Shown: positions 28,201 through 39,500, counted from the first letter of the stretch. The stretch is DNA of 64,000 nucleotides from Gammaproteobacteria bacterium (GCA_021773635.1 JAJFJV010000021.1:168161-232160), one strand, 5' to 3'. Numbers and translations: made by a program. Notes: generated from the sequence alone by a model not told the origin.

Positions 28201-31200
28201 CCGTGACATGGCCGCCGATATCCTCGATATCGATCTCAACATCATTATCAGAACCGGTCAGAGCGCGCCCGGCACGCAGTGTCATGGGTCCATTGAGGGT
28301 AAGATCGCCACCGATGGTATCGAAACTAAACTCCCACGATGACTCACCCGCGCCCACATTACCGACGGTGAGATTGAGGGCGCCATCGACGGTCACATTA
28401 CCGAGGATGTTGGCAAACTGGATATCCGCATCCGCAGCAGTACCGGAACCCACATTGACCGTCAGCGCCTGGGTAACCAGAACATCACCGCCCACCGCGT
28501 TGATCTCGATTTCGCCATCGCCATCAGGCACGTTGGCGTTGGCGGTCATGGGTGCGTTGATGGTGACATGACGACCTACCCGCTGGGGATAGATATAGGC
28601 CGCGCCAATGGTAACCGGGTCGCCGGCGCTACCGAAACCACTAATCCCCAGCACGGTTCCTCCACCGCTGGCATTCGCGGTGGCTACCACGGCGCCATTC
28701 ACCGTGAGGTCATTGCCGGCGGTAAAGTTCACCACGGCAGCCGGGCCCGTCGCGTTTACTGTATTGCCAATCGTCAGGTCACTGCCGGCACGAGCATAAA
28801 CGGACGCAAAGCCATTGGGCCCCGCAGTGGCCACCAGGGCACCGCCGACGTTCATATTCAGGGGCGGCGGATTGGTTCTACCCAGCCAAATGTTGGCATT
28901 ATCCCCGCGGGCGATTGCCGTCAGAGCACCGCCAGCACCTACAGTAAGATCCCCCGCGGTCACATCAATGCGGATTTGGGCATCCGCAAAGGTCGGAGTT
29001 CCACCGGTAACGGTAATCGGCCCGTTGATGGTCACGCCATCCCGTGCGGAAATGTCCACCGTAGCGCCATCCAAAACGGCGGTCGCTGAGATTGGGCCAT
29101 TGACAAACACGCTGCCATGGATTGCATTGATCCATACCTGAGCGCTGTCAGTGGCAGAACCGCCCACCACCACTTCCAGGGCGCCATCCATGACCACGTC
29201 AAAACCGAGCGGCTGGGGCACTCCCTGGTCGGAGGCACGAATATTAATTGAGGCTTCCACACTGTCAGAGGTGGAGGCACGCGACACCAACAGGGCCCCC
29301 GCCTGGACTTCCACCCGTCCGCCCCGGACATTGATTTCATTCGTGCAGCATGAGCTACCACCCTGGGCACTCGCCAGCACCGCAATCTTGCGCACCGCAC
29401 TGGTTAAGGGATCCACTACCGCAGTCGTAGGCGCTGCAATGGTGACCTTGCCCTTGGCGGTAAAACTAACCTCCAGAGAACTGTCGGAATCAATAGAACC
29501 CATAGCCGCCACCATGGGTCCAGTCATAGTGATGCGCCCATCGCCCGAGGTGAGGCCATTGGCGGTGATCCAGACATCCGGTGATTCACTGCCAACGGCA
29601 AGGATCAGGCCGTTCACACCTCGCGGATTGGCGCCATCAGGCTGGAAGGGTGCATTGAGGAGGACATTCTTGCCGGTGATCTGAACGCGGGGTTCCGCCC
29701 CCCAAATAGCGAAATCAGGAAAGACCACCGCCCCGCCCGCACTGACACCAAAAGCCACAGGACTCTCACCGGTATCCAGCCCCTGCCCGAGGGCCAGGAT
29801 ATTGCCATTGTTAAATACGAAATCGCCGGTTCCGGCATTTATCTGAACCCGGGTGGCAGAGCGACCCCCACCCACTGCCTCGATTGAGGCGTTAACGGTG
29901 ATACCGTTACCGTTTACGTCCACACGACCCCGACCCTGGGTCGCCTGGGCTAACAGACGGGCGTCGAGGGTTGCGGCTCCAACCGCATCGAGATCGATAA
30001 AGGCGCTATCGCCGGGGCGAGTGGTGTTCACCGTAAGCGGACCATTAACGTCCAGCGTCCCGCCGGCATCCACGTCGATGCGGATAATCTTGGACACACC
30101 GGTACCACTACTCGTGAGGGTGACGCCACCCAGCGTCACATCTCCACCGCCGCTGATCTTTACCGAGCTGCTAGCGGTATCGATAGGACCGAGGTTAATG
30201 TCGTTGCCGGAAACTACGGAAACATTGGCACCAGCATTGATGGGGCCGGTATCGACATCGGTGGAAGCACTGATGCCAACCCCGGCACCAGCATTCACGG
30301 AACCACTGATGGATACCACTCCTTCGATGGAGCCTTGAGCGTTGAGGGTAACTGCGCCTCCAGCACTGACGTTGCCAGCGACAGTTAGCCAGCCGGATTC
30401 CGTACCATTACTGCCCGCCTGGACCTGCACGTTTCCAGCAGTGGTCACCAGGGAGCCATTGACCGTTACCGAGGCGTTGCTAGCACCTATGGCATTAAGA
30501 GCGATGCCGGTCTGAGCGCTGACGCCTTGCAGCACGATATCATCGCTGGCACTGACGGCCACGTTGCCACCGGCCGTCACCTGCCCGACACTCACATCGC
30601 CATTCCCGGCCAGTGCAACAAAATTGCCATCTATCTGAATGTTCACTGCACTCAGCCTGATATCGCCGCTGCTACCGGAAGTGAATTTCAGATTGCCGCT
30701 GGGGTCTGCTGAACAGACACCGAAGCTGCCACATTGAGGCGATCCAATGCTTGGTCCCAGGGAGCCGGTGTCAGAAGAGCCAACAGTACCCACCTTGACC
30801 TCCAGGCCACCGCCCGCACCGGCATTGCGCCCGTCAATAGTCATGACTCCAGTCGTACAGTTACCTGCACCGGTATCACAGGTGATATCGCCATTGGCGA
30901 CGAGGACCACGCTGGTACCAGCCTTTAGCTGGGTCTCAATGAAGCCCTTGCCTACCGTGTTATTGGTGGTCCCGCTGGGACTACTGCTGCTTGAGCCCGT
31001 GCCCGTGCTCGAAAAAGTGCTATTGGGGGCCGCACTGCCCGTCGTGATAATGAGCTTTTCGGGATCAATGGCCAGCCGCCCGCCCTGACCCAGATCTACC
31101 TGACCACGGAGCGTCAGTCCGCCATGGCCAGAGACCTCAACAAAGCCGCCCGTCCCGGCTGGATCTTCCGCGGTGGCGCTGATGTGCGCCCCTTCCTCAA

Positions 31201-32239
31201 AACGTAGATTTTCTTCCGCGATGACCCGCACGGAGCCACCCGCATTTAGACCGCCTGCGTGGATTTCGCTATCCGGAGCGAGTGTAATGTTCTGGTTGCC
31301 GGCAATATGTACCCGGCCACCATCGGCACCATTCATCCCCGAGGCATCTACGGTACCGCTATGTTCGATATCCCCGCCGCCAGCGAGGATGAAGACACCG
31401 CCCGGACTCTCCTGCACACTGCGTGCCTGCACCAGGCCCTCATTGTTGACCACGGTACGCATGAGATCCGCTGCTACCCGGGCACTCATGAGCACCCGCC
31501 CGCCATCGGCAAGCAGTTGTCCGGTATTTTTTACCCCGGCTGCCTGGCTCAAGGCCGCCTGATCCACTGCAAAACTTATAAGGCCATCGCCCTCCAGATC
31601 CAGGGTGACGCTTGCACCGGAAGCCAGCACTACAGAGCCAAGGCGCGCTTCTATAAAGCCGTTATTGACGATCTCCCCACCGGCGAGAATGACATAACCG
31701 CCCTCCGCGCTGCGGATGGTCCCGTCATTGACCACCGAAGCTCCCTCAGGGGCATCCCGGGATTTACTGAAGCGGTAGTTGCGCGAGAGAAAATCGGCAT
31801 TACTGATGTCGTGAATGCTGGCAACCATCCCGCCCACATCGACCTGTGCGCCGGGGCCGAAATAAACTCCGCGAGTGTTGACCAGAAAGACCTGACCATT
31901 AGCGGAAAGGCGTCCGAGGATAGAGGAAGGACTGCCGCCGACGACGCGGTTTAAGGCCAGTGAGGTGCTGTCGGGTTGACGAAACTGGACGTACTGCTGA
32001 CTGCCAATGGAGAAACTTTGCCAGTTGATAATGGCTTGGGCAGAGGCCTGGTCGATGCGAGTGGTGTTGGGATCGAGACTGGTGATGGTGGCCGAGCCGG
32101 CAACCACATTGCCCCCGGTGGGATTGGCAAGGGCCAGCCCGGGAGCGCAGGCAAGTAAAGTCCAAGGGAGCTGCGGGGCCAAGGCCTCGCGCACCCTTTT
32201 AGCTAGTTCACCCGGCCTGAAGCGGGGGACTCCCTTCAT
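25241..32239 (-). CDS. Two-partner secretion exoprotein (TpsA, filamentous haemagglutinin-like)
   Basis: This protein has about 2,332 residues from ATG 32239, chosen for GGGAGG 5 bases upstream (the open frame reaches 32272). After a signal (LLACAPGLALA) comes the TPS secretion domain (NPTGGNVVAGSATI, NWQSFSIGSQQYVQF, RVVGGSPSSILGRLSANGQVFLVN), then long beta-helix-type repeats rich in VGG-N/D-V-x-V-x-G units. Residues ~660-735 and ~1695-1770 are near copies (KISGGGDVTLGG in each). The C-terminus is a Glu/Asp/Lys-rich tail ending in GGGAMCS. In the family, TpsB exports such proteins to the surface as adhesins or toxins. No toxin domain is recognised at the C-terminus, so adhesin/matrix is likelier. 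Confidence 0.9.
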   Translation of the reverse strand: MKGVPRFRPGELAKRVREALAPQLPWTLLACAPGLALANPTGGNVVAGSATITSLDPNTTRIDQASAQAIINWQSFSIGSQQYVQFRQPDSTSLALNRVVGGSPSSILGRLSANGQVFLVNTRGVYFGPGAQVDVGGMVASIHDISNADFLSRNYRFSKSRDAPEGASVVNDGTIRSAEGGYVILAGGEIVNNGFIEARLGSVVLASGASVTLDLEGDGLISFAVDQAALSQAAGVKNTGQLLADGGRVLMSARVAADLMRTVVNNEGLVQARSVQESPGGVFILAGGGDIEHSGTVDASGMNGADGGRVHIAGNQNITLAPDSEIHAGGLNAGGSVRVIAEENLRFEEGAHISATAEDPAGTGGFVEVSGHGGLTLRGQVDLGQGGRLAIDPEKLIITTGSAAPNSTFSSTGTGSSSSSPSGTTNNTVGKGFIETQLKAGTSVVLVANGDITCDTGAGNCTTGVMTIDGRNAGAGGGLEVKVGTVGSSDTGSLGPSIGSPQCGSFGVCSADPSGNLKFTSGSSGDIRLSAVNIQIDGNFVALAGNGDVSVGQVTAGGNVAVSASDDIVLQGVSAQTGIALNAIGASNASVTVNGSLVTTAGNVQVQAGSNGTESGWLTVAGNVSAGGAVTLNAQGSIEGVVSISGSVNAGAGVGISASTDVDTGPINAGANVSVVSGNDINLGPIDTASSSVKISGGGDVTLGGVTLTSSGTGVSKIIRIDVDAGGTLDVNGPLTVNTTRPGDSAFIDLDAVGAATLDARLLAQATQGRGRVDVNGNGITVNASIEAVGGGRSATRVQINAGTGDFVFNNGNILALGQGLDTGESPVAFGVSAGGAVVFPDFAIWGAEPRVQITGKNVLLNAPFQPDGANPRGVNGLILAVGSESPDVWITANGLTSGDGRITMTGPMVAAMGSIDSDSSLEVSFTAKGKVTIAAPTTAVVDPLTSAVRKIAVLASAQGGSSCCTNEINVRGGRVEVQAGALLVSRASTSDSVEASINIRASDQGVPQPLGFDVVMDGALEVVVGGSATDSAQVWINAIHGSVFVNGPISATAVLDGATVDISARDGVTINGPITVTGGTPTFADAQIRIDVTAGDLTVGAGGALTAIARGDNANIWLGRTNPPPLNMNVGGALVATAGPNGFASVYARAGSDLTIGNTVNATGPAAVVNFTAGNDLTVNGAVVATANASGGGTVLGISGFGSAGDPVTIGAAYIYPQRVGRHVTINAPMTANANVPDGDGEIEINAVGGDVLVTQALTVNVGSGTAADADIQFANILGNVTVDGALNLTVGNVGAGESSWEFSFDTIGGDLTLNGPMTLRAGRALTGSDNDVEIDIEDIGGHVTVNSTVLIEAGNNLDAQMEFDRIGGTVTVTSGNIFGGSAVFAFAPGGTADLALNGPVTITVNSNPAFANGDSDAQVDINGVLGNVSVGGRMAFTAGSGGGTAEFDIGGGGASSFGVAGNASFTGDLVMRARSGGGASLDVDNVAGNVSVSGLLDFAIAAGPTAAGTGDGIRFNLDQVGGNVMVTGQTLIVAPAGTAALAKFDFNSVGGDVSVSNPINFNVGAGIDSRVSVHDVGGGVTIGAISMVAGTGAGTTAGLDIGRIGKNVVVGDVIIGAGGAAVATIHNVGGVQTITNSIYNKTAVFAFADGGCGAPCGGVTAGAITNPGGAVTVTGFSGVTLGQVVSGANVSVAAASGSVTTGPVNAGGNVVVTAGSDISLGPIVAASSLVKISGGGDVTLGGVSLTSNGTAAPTNGIILIDVDAGGNLLANGALTVNALSFSPWIELDAGGSGSVTVNASVEAVGMGSGLDALVDIQTSSGSISVNAGASVKASGDSNVWVTIQAQGEGTGVTIDGPVLAVDTGSAGANAALLSIGASSGSVLVNAALTAQSLVGGSASVYVAAVGSDMTLNAPVKALAEAGSGAQILIGVDGDLTVGANASLTALDGPGGGVIGIGGGGLESSGSPAGGAVFGALNATAGVFSLDVPGGFDAVNLLSTVNGILNTDISASNFTFQTGGNLDVQNRTISATGPAQLMAGGNALLSGANISASTLLVSAGGNIQNIAATTLSANGMTLAAQGDVLLGATTLSVGGGAAPGTVTDPILAAVMADEGLGALPAAPNGSFNAGGQLDLGTLDLQSVPSSYLVFQGSSIALGGVINAPSDVTAQFFHPSPSATIGVEAGGGLCGGVACGLSLSNASHFSKFPGTTVVVGDALQTGSIYVDPVNMGSQNAVFMAAGGTQNVIGYDSVTQVAQVEDVGGLGPVTTGGRVLVVDPVFGGSIFEIPQNEEGEDDGEDEDKKDEVVEDEEKKGEEDTSIVKKTGGGAMCS

Positions 32240-32536
32240 CACGCCTCCCGATGCGTTATCCCACAATAACACAACGTGCTTACTGCAAATACTACGCCAA
32301 ACCCATATAGTTATTATTATTCAGTCAGTTACCACACACTTCAAAAAGGTCACGCCTGATGTGTAAAAACCACTGACACGCCTGCCCGGCAGCATTGGCA
32401 CATAATGCCAAAGAAATCATAGACATAAAAAAATGTGCCGCCTATACATCCGATTCACGCCCTACAATGATTGTAGAGTATGTAAAGGATTTTGACAGCA
32501 GACATCACCGAGCACCCACTATCAAACCTGCAATCC
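32240..32536 (-). promoter_or_regulatory. AT-rich gap between tpsB and tpsA
   Basis: About 300 bases without a supported gene, clearly richer in A/T than both neighbours. It probably carries the tpsA promoter (runs such as ATAATAATAATAACT read on the minus strand near 32310-32320). I see no confident hexamer pair, no terminator hairpin with a T-run and no RNA gene. Confidence 0.4.
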
Positions 32537-34264
32537 TCAAAAACTGGCTCCTATCTGCGCCCAAACCCTGTTATTCAGTCGACCATCGCTTACCGCGTGG
32601 TTATTTGTCGGCCTGCTCCATTCCAGGTCGAAGGTATAGCGCTTTGAAATTTGTGCCGTCAGTCCCAGGCCGATGCTGCTAAGCGATGCCGTCTTGTCTG
32701 TCCCCGCTGCCGGAACTCGCCGGTGCACCATGCCGGCATCAGCAAAAACACGCCACGTAGTAGGTACGCCGGAAAACACATCCTGGCGCCGGTTGAGCTG
32801 CAGGCTTGCCATAAAGCCCTGATCGCCCGCCAGCTCAGCCGATGGGAAGCCGCGCACATTGCCGGGTCCACCAATACGGAAACTCTGGATATCCATCAGC
32901 GGGTCGAGGGAAGCCACGCCATTCAAACGCCCGAGCACGGACCAGCCACCGGCAAACGCTTTGAGATGGCTGGCATCCAGCGCCAGCTTGGCCCGCTGTG
33001 CATTATTACGAGAGCCATCCCGGTTGCGGGTGAAGTTGCTGGAGAAGGTGGCCGACAGGCGGCTCACGGAATTGTTCGGGTGTGTCAGGTTCCAGAGTGC
33101 TGACGCGCTCAACAAATTGACAAAGGTGCCCTTGGTACCCGGTAGCACCAGGCTGCCAGACTGCCCTGATTCATTGCGACTAAGGGCTACCCCAAAAATG
33201 AGATCCTCGCGCCGGCTTCGAAGCCAGGGATAGCTGAGATCCACACGGTACTCGTTGCCGTCACCGGCCAGAGTGCGGCCAACAAATGTCGGACCCAGCT
33301 CCTCGGTGATCACATCATAGAGAAAGCGCGAATAACTGGCCGCCACGCGCGCGCCACGCACCCCGACTGGATGACTGTAGCGGAATCGACCATGGCGCAG
33401 GGAGGCGCCTTGTGAGTGCACCAGTGAGATTTCTGCCCGGTCACCCCGGCCCAGCGGATTATTGAGGGCGAAATCGCCTTCCAGGCGCCATTCTCCGATG
33501 CCCTGTCGACCATAGTTGTTCAGCCGCAGGCTCCCCTCGGTACGGGTTTCCTGGGTGTGTATGACGAGGTCCGCCGCTCCGTACTCTGCTCCCGGTTGAA
33601 TAACCGCCCGTGCGGCCAGGCCAGGCATGTCGTTGAGCAATAGCAACTCCTGCTCAAGCGCCGCGTTAGTAAGAATCTCGCCGGGCGAAAGACTATCCAG
33701 ATGATGGCCAAGAAACTGTTCGGTATAACGGGCATTCCCCTTGAAATGAATGGCACCCACACGTCCTTCGATCACCTCAAAACGCACCGTACCCGTGGAA
33801 ATCTTCTGCGCTGGCACTACCACGCTGGCCAATTTGAATCCCTTGCTGTGGTAAAAATCACTCAGCTTGTCCGAGACTTCATATATCTGCAGGAGCGTGA
33901 GGCGCTGGCCCTTGAACTCAGAAATCACCGCCAGCAATTGCTCATCGCTGAACAGGGTATTGCCCTTGAAGATAAAATTCTGGATGGGGATCTGCGGCCC
34001 GCCCGCGGGAACAGAGGGCTTCGCGAGCTTGGGGACAGCGGTTTCGGGCAGGCGGCCGGTAGGTGCCTCAATAATAGGCTTGCGCAGTGGAGTCTCTACC
34101 GTCCCGGGAGTGGGAACCAGTTGCGCCTGTGCCGCATGCGCTCCAAGGAGCAAGGCCGGCACCCAACATGCGGCACGCCAGCACACGGTTTTCCACTGAT
34201 TATCCAAACACCCTCTCCTCCCGCTCACGCCACCCAGAGTGCTGCCAGAGTCCTCTGGATGCAA
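32537..34264 (-). CDS. TpsB outer-membrane transporter (ShlB/FhaC/HecB family)
   Basis: This 575-residue protein has a signal region (WVPALLLGAHAAQAQ), a proline-rich linker and two POTRA-type domains (about residues 95-250; IQNFIFKGNTLFSDEQLLAVI, VGAIHFKGNARYTEQFL). A 16-strand barrel region follows, with the loop-6 motif IGGPGNVRGFPSAELAGDQGF and a terminal Phe (WAQIGASF) as the outer-membrane sorting signal. It secretes its TpsA partner, whose gene lies directly downstream. The exact start is uncertain; later residues such as MHPEDSG may be preceded by untranslated leader. Confidence 0.92.
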   Translation of the reverse strand: MHPEDSGSTLGGVSGRRGCLDNQWKTVCWRAACWVPALLLGAHAAQAQLVPTPGTVETPLRKPIIEAPTGRLPETAVPKLAKPSVPAGGPQIPIQNFIFKGNTLFSDEQLLAVISEFKGQRLTLLQIYEVSDKLSDFYHSKGFKLASVVVPAQKISTGTVRFEVIEGRVGAIHFKGNARYTEQFLGHHLDSLSPGEILTNAALEQELLLLNDMPGLAARAVIQPGAEYGAADLVIHTQETRTEGSLRLNNYGRQGIGEWRLEGDFALNNPLGRGDRAEISLVHSQGASLRHGRFRYSHPVGVRGARVAASYSRFLYDVITEELGPTFVGRTLAGDGNEYRVDLSYPWLRSRREDLIFGVALSRNESGQSGSLVLPGTKGTFVNLLSASALWNLTHPNNSVSRLSATFSSNFTRNRDGSRNNAQRAKLALDASHLKAFAGGWSVLGRLNGVASLDPLMDIQSFRIGGPGNVRGFPSAELAGDQGFMASLQLNRRQDVFSGVPTTWRVFADAGMVHRRVPAAGTDKTASLSSIGLGLTAQISKRYTFDLEWSRPTNNHAVSDGRLNNRVWAQIGASF

Positions 34265-34543
34265 CTTAAATCACATGCTATACGCGAAGAATAACCGATA
34301 TGTTATTGATTTTATAGGGTGGCATCAAGAAAAGTTGCGCCCGCTCCAGCGGATCGGCAATAGCCTGTTGGAGCTGCTAGATGGTAACGAAGACGAGCGA
34401 GAAAAAACACTGCTTCATTTGCCCTGAATATGGGGTGTCCAAGACTTGAGGGCAAACCAGGAAGGGTCCGCATCCGCCCCCGCCACGCAGTGGTCGGAGG
34501 CCTCACTACGAAGGGAAGATTTATTCCTGGAATAAGGTGAATA
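34265..34543. other. Non-coding gap before tRNA-Pro
   Basis: About 280 bases between the tpsB start and the 3' end of tRNA-Pro. A 62-codon plus-strand frame (34239-34427) overlaps tpsB and looks accidental. I see no further RNA gene or repeat; promoters for tpsB are presumably in its left part. Confidence 0.4.
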
Positions 34544-34620
<77 letters not shown>

Positions 34621-34684
34621 AAAGGAAACGGATTCTATGGGATACGCGGCGGTGTGTAAATTCCTTATGCCGCGCGCGATCAGG

Positions 34685-35041
34685 CTAATGTTTCAGGATA
34701 GAAAGTACATCTTCGAGTTCCACCCGCAGCTGGTGGATAATTTGCTGGCTTTGGTTGACATCAACCTTGGCCTCTTCGCCGGAAAGGCGCTGGCGTGCCC
34801 CGCCGATAGTAAAACCATGTTCATAAAGAAGACTACGAATCTGCCGGATCAGGATGACATCCTGGCGCTGGTAGTAACGGCGGTTACCCCGTCGCTTGAG
34901 GGGTTTCAGCTGCGGGAATTCCTGTTCCCAGTAGCGCAACACGTGCGGTTTAACCGCGCACAGATCGCTGACCTCACCAATGGTGAAATATCGTTTGCCG
35001 GGAATAACCGGCAGTTCGCTACCGCTCGAGGGATCCAGCAT
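34685..35041 (-). CDS. MerR-family regulator adjacent to ihfA
   Basis: This 118-residue protein has a MerR winged-helix domain ([47 protein letters not shown]) and a short C-terminal coiled coil ([17 protein letters not shown]). It lacks the cysteines of metal-sensing MerR members. A gene of this type conservatively follows ihfA in many gammaproteobacteria; its regulon is poorly known. Its start lies inside the end of ihfA (23-base overlap), so the two are translationally linked. Confidence 0.88.
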   Translation of the reverse strand: MLDPSSGSELPVIPGKRYFTIGEVSDLCAVKPHVLRYWEQEFPQLKPLKRRGNRRYYQRQDVILIRQIRSLLYEHGFTIGGARQRLSGEEAKVDVNQSQQIIHQLRVELEDVLSILKH

Positions 35042-35321
35042 AGGCTTCTACTCGGGTTTTTAGTTTCCGGCCGGGCCTGAAGGTCACAACCCGACGGGCA
35101 GAGATAGGAATCTCTTCGCCGGTCTTGGGGTTACGCCCGGGACGTTCGTTTTTCTGGCGCAGGTCAAAATTCCCAAAACCGGAAAGTTTGACCTGATCAC
35201 CGCTCTCCAACGCAAGTTTCATTTCCTCGAAGAACATTTCCACGAGTTCCTTGGCCTCACGCTTGTTGAGACCGAGCTCCTCGTAGAGCTTTTCACCCAT
35301 ATCAGCCTTGGTTAATGCCAC
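35019..35321 (-). CDS. ihfA: Integration host factor alpha subunit
   Basis: This 100-residue DNA-bending protein begins [28 protein letters not shown] and has the HU/IHF signature [24 protein letters not shown]. It pairs with IhfB in nucleoid architecture and site-specific recombination. It follows pheT by one base, the standard pheST-ihfA arrangement. Confidence 0.96.
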   Translation of the reverse strand: MALTKADMGEKLYEELGLNKREAKELVEMFFEEMKLALESGDQVKLSGFGNFDLRQKNERPGRNPKTGEEIPISARRVVTFRPGRKLKTRVEAYAGSLER

Positions 35322-35322
35322 A

Positions 35323-37701
35323 TCAACTCCTCAGCAAGGCACCCAGCTGTTCTTCCAGGGCACACACGATGGCCTTAAGGCCGCCATCCACTTCTGCGTC
35401 ATCAAGAGTGCGCGATACATCCTGAAAGGTCAAGCCAAGTGCGAGACTTTTTTTCTCTGAATCAACACCTTCGCCACGATATACATCAAACAACTCTAAG
35501 TTCATCAAACTCCCGGGGGCGGCCTTTCGCACGCAGGCCAGAACACGCTCTGCCGGAATATTCTCATCCAGGATGATAGCGATATCCCGAGATACCGCCG
35601 GGTATCGTGAAAGCTCAACACTACGCGGCAGATGCCCCGATCCTATCTCCGAAAGTCTTAACTCGAAGAGAAAAACCTCGCCACCAATTTTCAGATTCCG
35701 CGCAATTTCCGGATGTAACCCACCCAAGGTACCCACTATCCGCTCACCCACGCGGATTTCCGCTGACTGCCCCGGGTGCAACCCCGGGTGGTGTGCGGGA
35801 GAGAAGGCGTATTCGTCGGCATGCATCCCCAGGCCAAGCAACGCCTCCACATCACCCTTGAGATCATAGAAATCCACCGCACGCTCGGCCAATCCCCACT
35901 GCACGGGCTCAAGCGGGCCGGCAATGATTCCCCCCAGACGCTTTTCCTGTAGCAGGCTGCCATCCGACTGTGGCCGGAACACCAGCCCCGACTCAAATAG
36001 CCGTACCCGCGGCTGCTGGCGCTTGCGATTATAGGCTAGCGCCTGAAGCAGGCCGGGCCAGAGGCTGGTGCGCATAACCGATAGTTCAGTAGAAATCGGA
36101 TTGGCAAGCGCCAATGCATCCAGTTCCGGATCGATACGGGACTGCAGGGCGGGATCGACAAAACTGTAACTTATCGCCTCCTGGTATCCCCGCTCCACCA
36201 GTACCTGACGCTGGCGCGGGAGTCCCACCGTCGCTTCATCCTGCTCATTACGTATATGGCCAAGGCTGATGCGAGTGCTGGGAATATGGTCATAACCCAC
36301 CAGGCGCGCGATCTCCTCGATGAGATCAGCCTCCAGGGCGATATCAAAACGAAAACTAGGTGCCGTCACCCGCCACCCGTCCTCCAGCACCTCGACCTCC
36401 ATCTCCAACCGCTGGAGGATATCCAGCACCTCGGCATCAGTAACTTTCAGTCCAAGCAGCCGCTCTATGCGTTTGGCCCGGAGGTGTATGGCAGGGCGTT
36501 GGGGCAGGTATCTCGGCACCTGCTGCTCAATAATCGGCCCCGGCTCACCCCCGACGATATCCAGCAACAGGCTTGTGGCGCGCTCCATGGCGCGCTCCTG
36601 TAACTCGGGGTCCACACCTCGTTCAAAGCGCAGGGAGGAATCGGTATGCAAACCATAGCGACGAGCAACGCCGCTAAGCCGTTCGGGGGCAAAATAGGCA
36701 CTTTCCAGGAACAGGTTCCGCGTCCCCTCCACCACACCAGAATGCGCCCCACCCATGATGCCGGCCAGCGCCAACGGACCCGCCTCATCGGCAATCAGCA
36801 AGCTACCGGCCTGGAGTTCCAGTTCCTGCTCATCGAGCAGCACGAGACGCTCCCCGGCGGCGGCACGACGCACACGAATTGCGCCGTCCAGGCGGTCCAG
36901 ATCGAAGGCATGCATGGGCTGGCCCAGTTCCAGCATGACGTAGTTGGTGACATCCACCACCGGGTGGATGGCCCGCAGGCCACTGCGACGCAGACGTTCC
37001 TCCATCCACAGGGGGGTCCGGGCCGTGGCGTCAATGTTCGCGATGACCCGCCCCACATAGCGGGGACAATCCTCAGGGGCATCCAGATGGACAGGAAAAC
37101 GGGTGGAAACCGCCTCCTTGACCGTTCGCAAGGCAGGCCCATCGGGGATGCAGCGGTTTTTTGCACCGACCTCACGGGCAATGCCCGCAATACTGAAGCA
37201 GTCACCCCGGTTAGGGGTCAGGTCCACATCAATAGAAAAGTCATCGAGCTTGAGATAGTCAGCAATACTGGTCCCCGCAACTGCATCATCCGGGAGTTCC
37301 AGCAGGCCGTCAGCACTCTCGGCCAGCCCCAACTCACGGGCAGAGCACAACATGCCCGAGGACTCCACTCCCCGCAGCTTGACCGGCTTTAACTTTGTTC
37401 CATCGGGAAGCACCGTTCCCAGAGTCGCCAGCGGAAAGCAGCCCCCTTCCCGCACATTATGGGCACCACACACCACGCTTTGCTGGCCACTGCCCGTGTC
37501 CAGCTCGACGATCCGCAGCTTGTCGGCATTAGGATGAGCGGCGAGTGATGACACCCGGGCGACAATAACTCCATCCAGCGGCGGGGCAACGGGCTCCGCG
37601 CCATCCACCTCAAGCCCCACAATCGTAAGCTGCGCCAGCAGTTCCTCGCTGGAAACTTGTGGGTTTACCCACTCTCTTAACCATTGTTCGCTGAATTTCA
37701 T
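35323..37701 (-). CDS. pheT: Phenylalanyl-tRNA synthetase beta subunit
   Basis: This 792-residue protein begins [21 protein letters not shown] and has the full bacterial PheT layout. An EMAP-type tRNA-binding domain lies near residues 40-150 ([21 protein letters not shown]), then B3/B4 editing and B5 regions ([27 protein letters not shown]), the catalytic-like core and a C-terminal anticodon-binding domain ([24 protein letters not shown]). It forms the alpha2-beta2 enzyme with PheS. Its ATG lies 3 bases after the pheS stop. Confidence 0.96.
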   Translation of the reverse strand: MKFSEQWLREWVNPQVSSEELLAQLTIVGLEVDGAEPVAPPLDGVIVARVSSLAAHPNADKLRIVELDTGSGQQSVVCGAHNVREGGCFPLATLGTVLPDGTKLKPVKLRGVESSGMLCSARELGLAESADGLLELPDDAVAGTSIADYLKLDDFSIDVDLTPNRGDCFSIAGIAREVGAKNRCIPDGPALRTVKEAVSTRFPVHLDAPEDCPRYVGRVIANIDATARTPLWMEERLRRSGLRAIHPVVDVTNYVMLELGQPMHAFDLDRLDGAIRVRRAAAGERLVLLDEQELELQAGSLLIADEAGPLALAGIMGGAHSGVVEGTRNLFLESAYFAPERLSGVARRYGLHTDSSLRFERGVDPELQERAMERATSLLLDIVGGEPGPIIEQQVPRYLPQRPAIHLRAKRIERLLGLKVTDAEVLDILQRLEMEVEVLEDGWRVTAPSFRFDIALEADLIEEIARLVGYDHIPSTRISLGHIRNEQDEATVGLPRQRQVLVERGYQEAISYSFVDPALQSRIDPELDALALANPISTELSVMRTSLWPGLLQALAYNRKRQQPRVRLFESGLVFRPQSDGSLLQEKRLGGIIAGPLEPVQWGLAERAVDFYDLKGDVEALLGLGMHADEYAFSPAHHPGLHPGQSAEIRVGERIVGTLGGLHPEIARNLKIGGEVFLFELRLSEIGSGHLPRSVELSRYPAVSRDIAIILDENIPAERVLACVRKAAPGSLMNLELFDVYRGEGVDSEKKSLALGLTFQDVSRTLDDAEVDGGLKAIVCALEEQLGALLRS

Positions 37702-37704
37702 TGT

Positions 37705-38754
<1,050 letters not shown>

Positions 38755-38798
38755 TCAGGAGAGAAGGCGCCGCGCATACATCGCGACGCGTATCCCGG

Positions 38799-39152
38799 CT
38801 AAAGAGCCGCCTTGGCTTTTTCTACTAGCGCTGCAAAGGCCGGCTGATCATGCACCGCGAGATCGGCCAGAACCTTGCGATCCAGTTCAATATCCGCCTT
38901 TAGCAAGCCATTGATGAACCGGCTATACGACAAACCGCATTCCCGTGCACCTGCATTGATGCGAGCGATCCACAAGGCTCGAAACTGACGCTTGCGTTGA
39001 CGACGATCGCGGTAAGCATATTGACCGGCACGGATGACGGCCTGCTTGGCAACCCGGTATACCCGACTACGGGCACCGTAATAACCCTTGGCCTTCTTTA
39101 AAACCTTTTTGTGGCGGGCACGAGCAGTGACCCCACGTTTTACCCTAGGCAT
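38799..39152 (-). CDS. rplT: 50S ribosomal protein L20
   Basis: This 117-residue basic protein begins [19 protein letters not shown], with the L20 motif [29 protein letters not shown]. It is needed early in 50S assembly and in many bacteria represses its own operon. It follows rpmI by 14 bases. Confidence 0.98.
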   Translation of the reverse strand: MPRVKRGVTARARHKKVLKKAKGYYGARSRVYRVAKQAVIRAGQYAYRDRRQRKRQFRALWIARINAGARECGLSYSRFINGLLKADIELDRKVLADLAVHDQPAFAALVEKAKAAL

Positions 39153-39166
39153 GGTTCATTCCTCCG

Positions 39167-39367
39167 TTAAACGCTGTACGGCAACATGCGCCGCACGGCG
39201 GGAGTGTCCGCCTGGGCAACCAACTCTCCGGAACGGAGATGGCGCTTACGCTTGGTGCTTTTCTTGGTAAGGATGTGACTGGTATGGGATTGTCCGCGCT
39301 TGAAGCGCCCGCTACCCGTTCGTTTAAAGCGCTTGGAAGCGCCACTGATACTCTTTATTTTTGGCAT
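39167..39367 (-). CDS. rpmI: 50S ribosomal protein L35
   Basis: This 66-residue basic protein begins [24 protein letters not shown] and continues with [16 protein letters not shown], as expected for L35. It lies between infC and rplT in the standard order. GAAAGAGAGAAA before the ATG provides a modest ribosome site. Confidence 0.97.
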   Translation of the reverse strand: MPKIKSISGASKRFKRTGSGRFKRGQSHTSHILTKKSTKRKRHLRSGELVAQADTPAVRRMLPYSV

Positions 39368-39431
39368 GTCCGTTTCTCTCTTTCGTTAATGGTCCCGGCA
39401 CGGATGCCGTGTGGCCGGAAACCAATAGGGA

Positions 39432-39461
39432 TTATTTGCAACGATAACTCATGGCAAATAA
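39432..39461 (-). promoter_or_regulatory. Hairpin in the infC-rpmI leader
   Basis: TTATTTGC (39432-39439) and GCAAATAA (39454-39461) form a perfect 8-bp stem with a 14-base loop in the 133-base gap between infC and rpmI. This gap hosts the L20 translational operator in other bacteria; an equivalent role here is inference. Confidence 0.4.
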
Positions 39462-39500
39462 CCGGTTATAGGGTCAGTCAGAAATACGCGACATCAACCC

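Noticed and set aside
25505..31954. Many long plus-strand ORFs opposite tpsA (for example 27321-28571)
   Set aside because: They are antisense shadows of a GC-rich repetitive coding sequence. The minus frame has the TPS domain, signal peptide and ribosome site.
34239..34427. 62-codon plus-strand ORF before tRNA-Pro
   Set aside because: It starts inside tpsB on the opposite strand, has no ribosome site and no protein-like composition.
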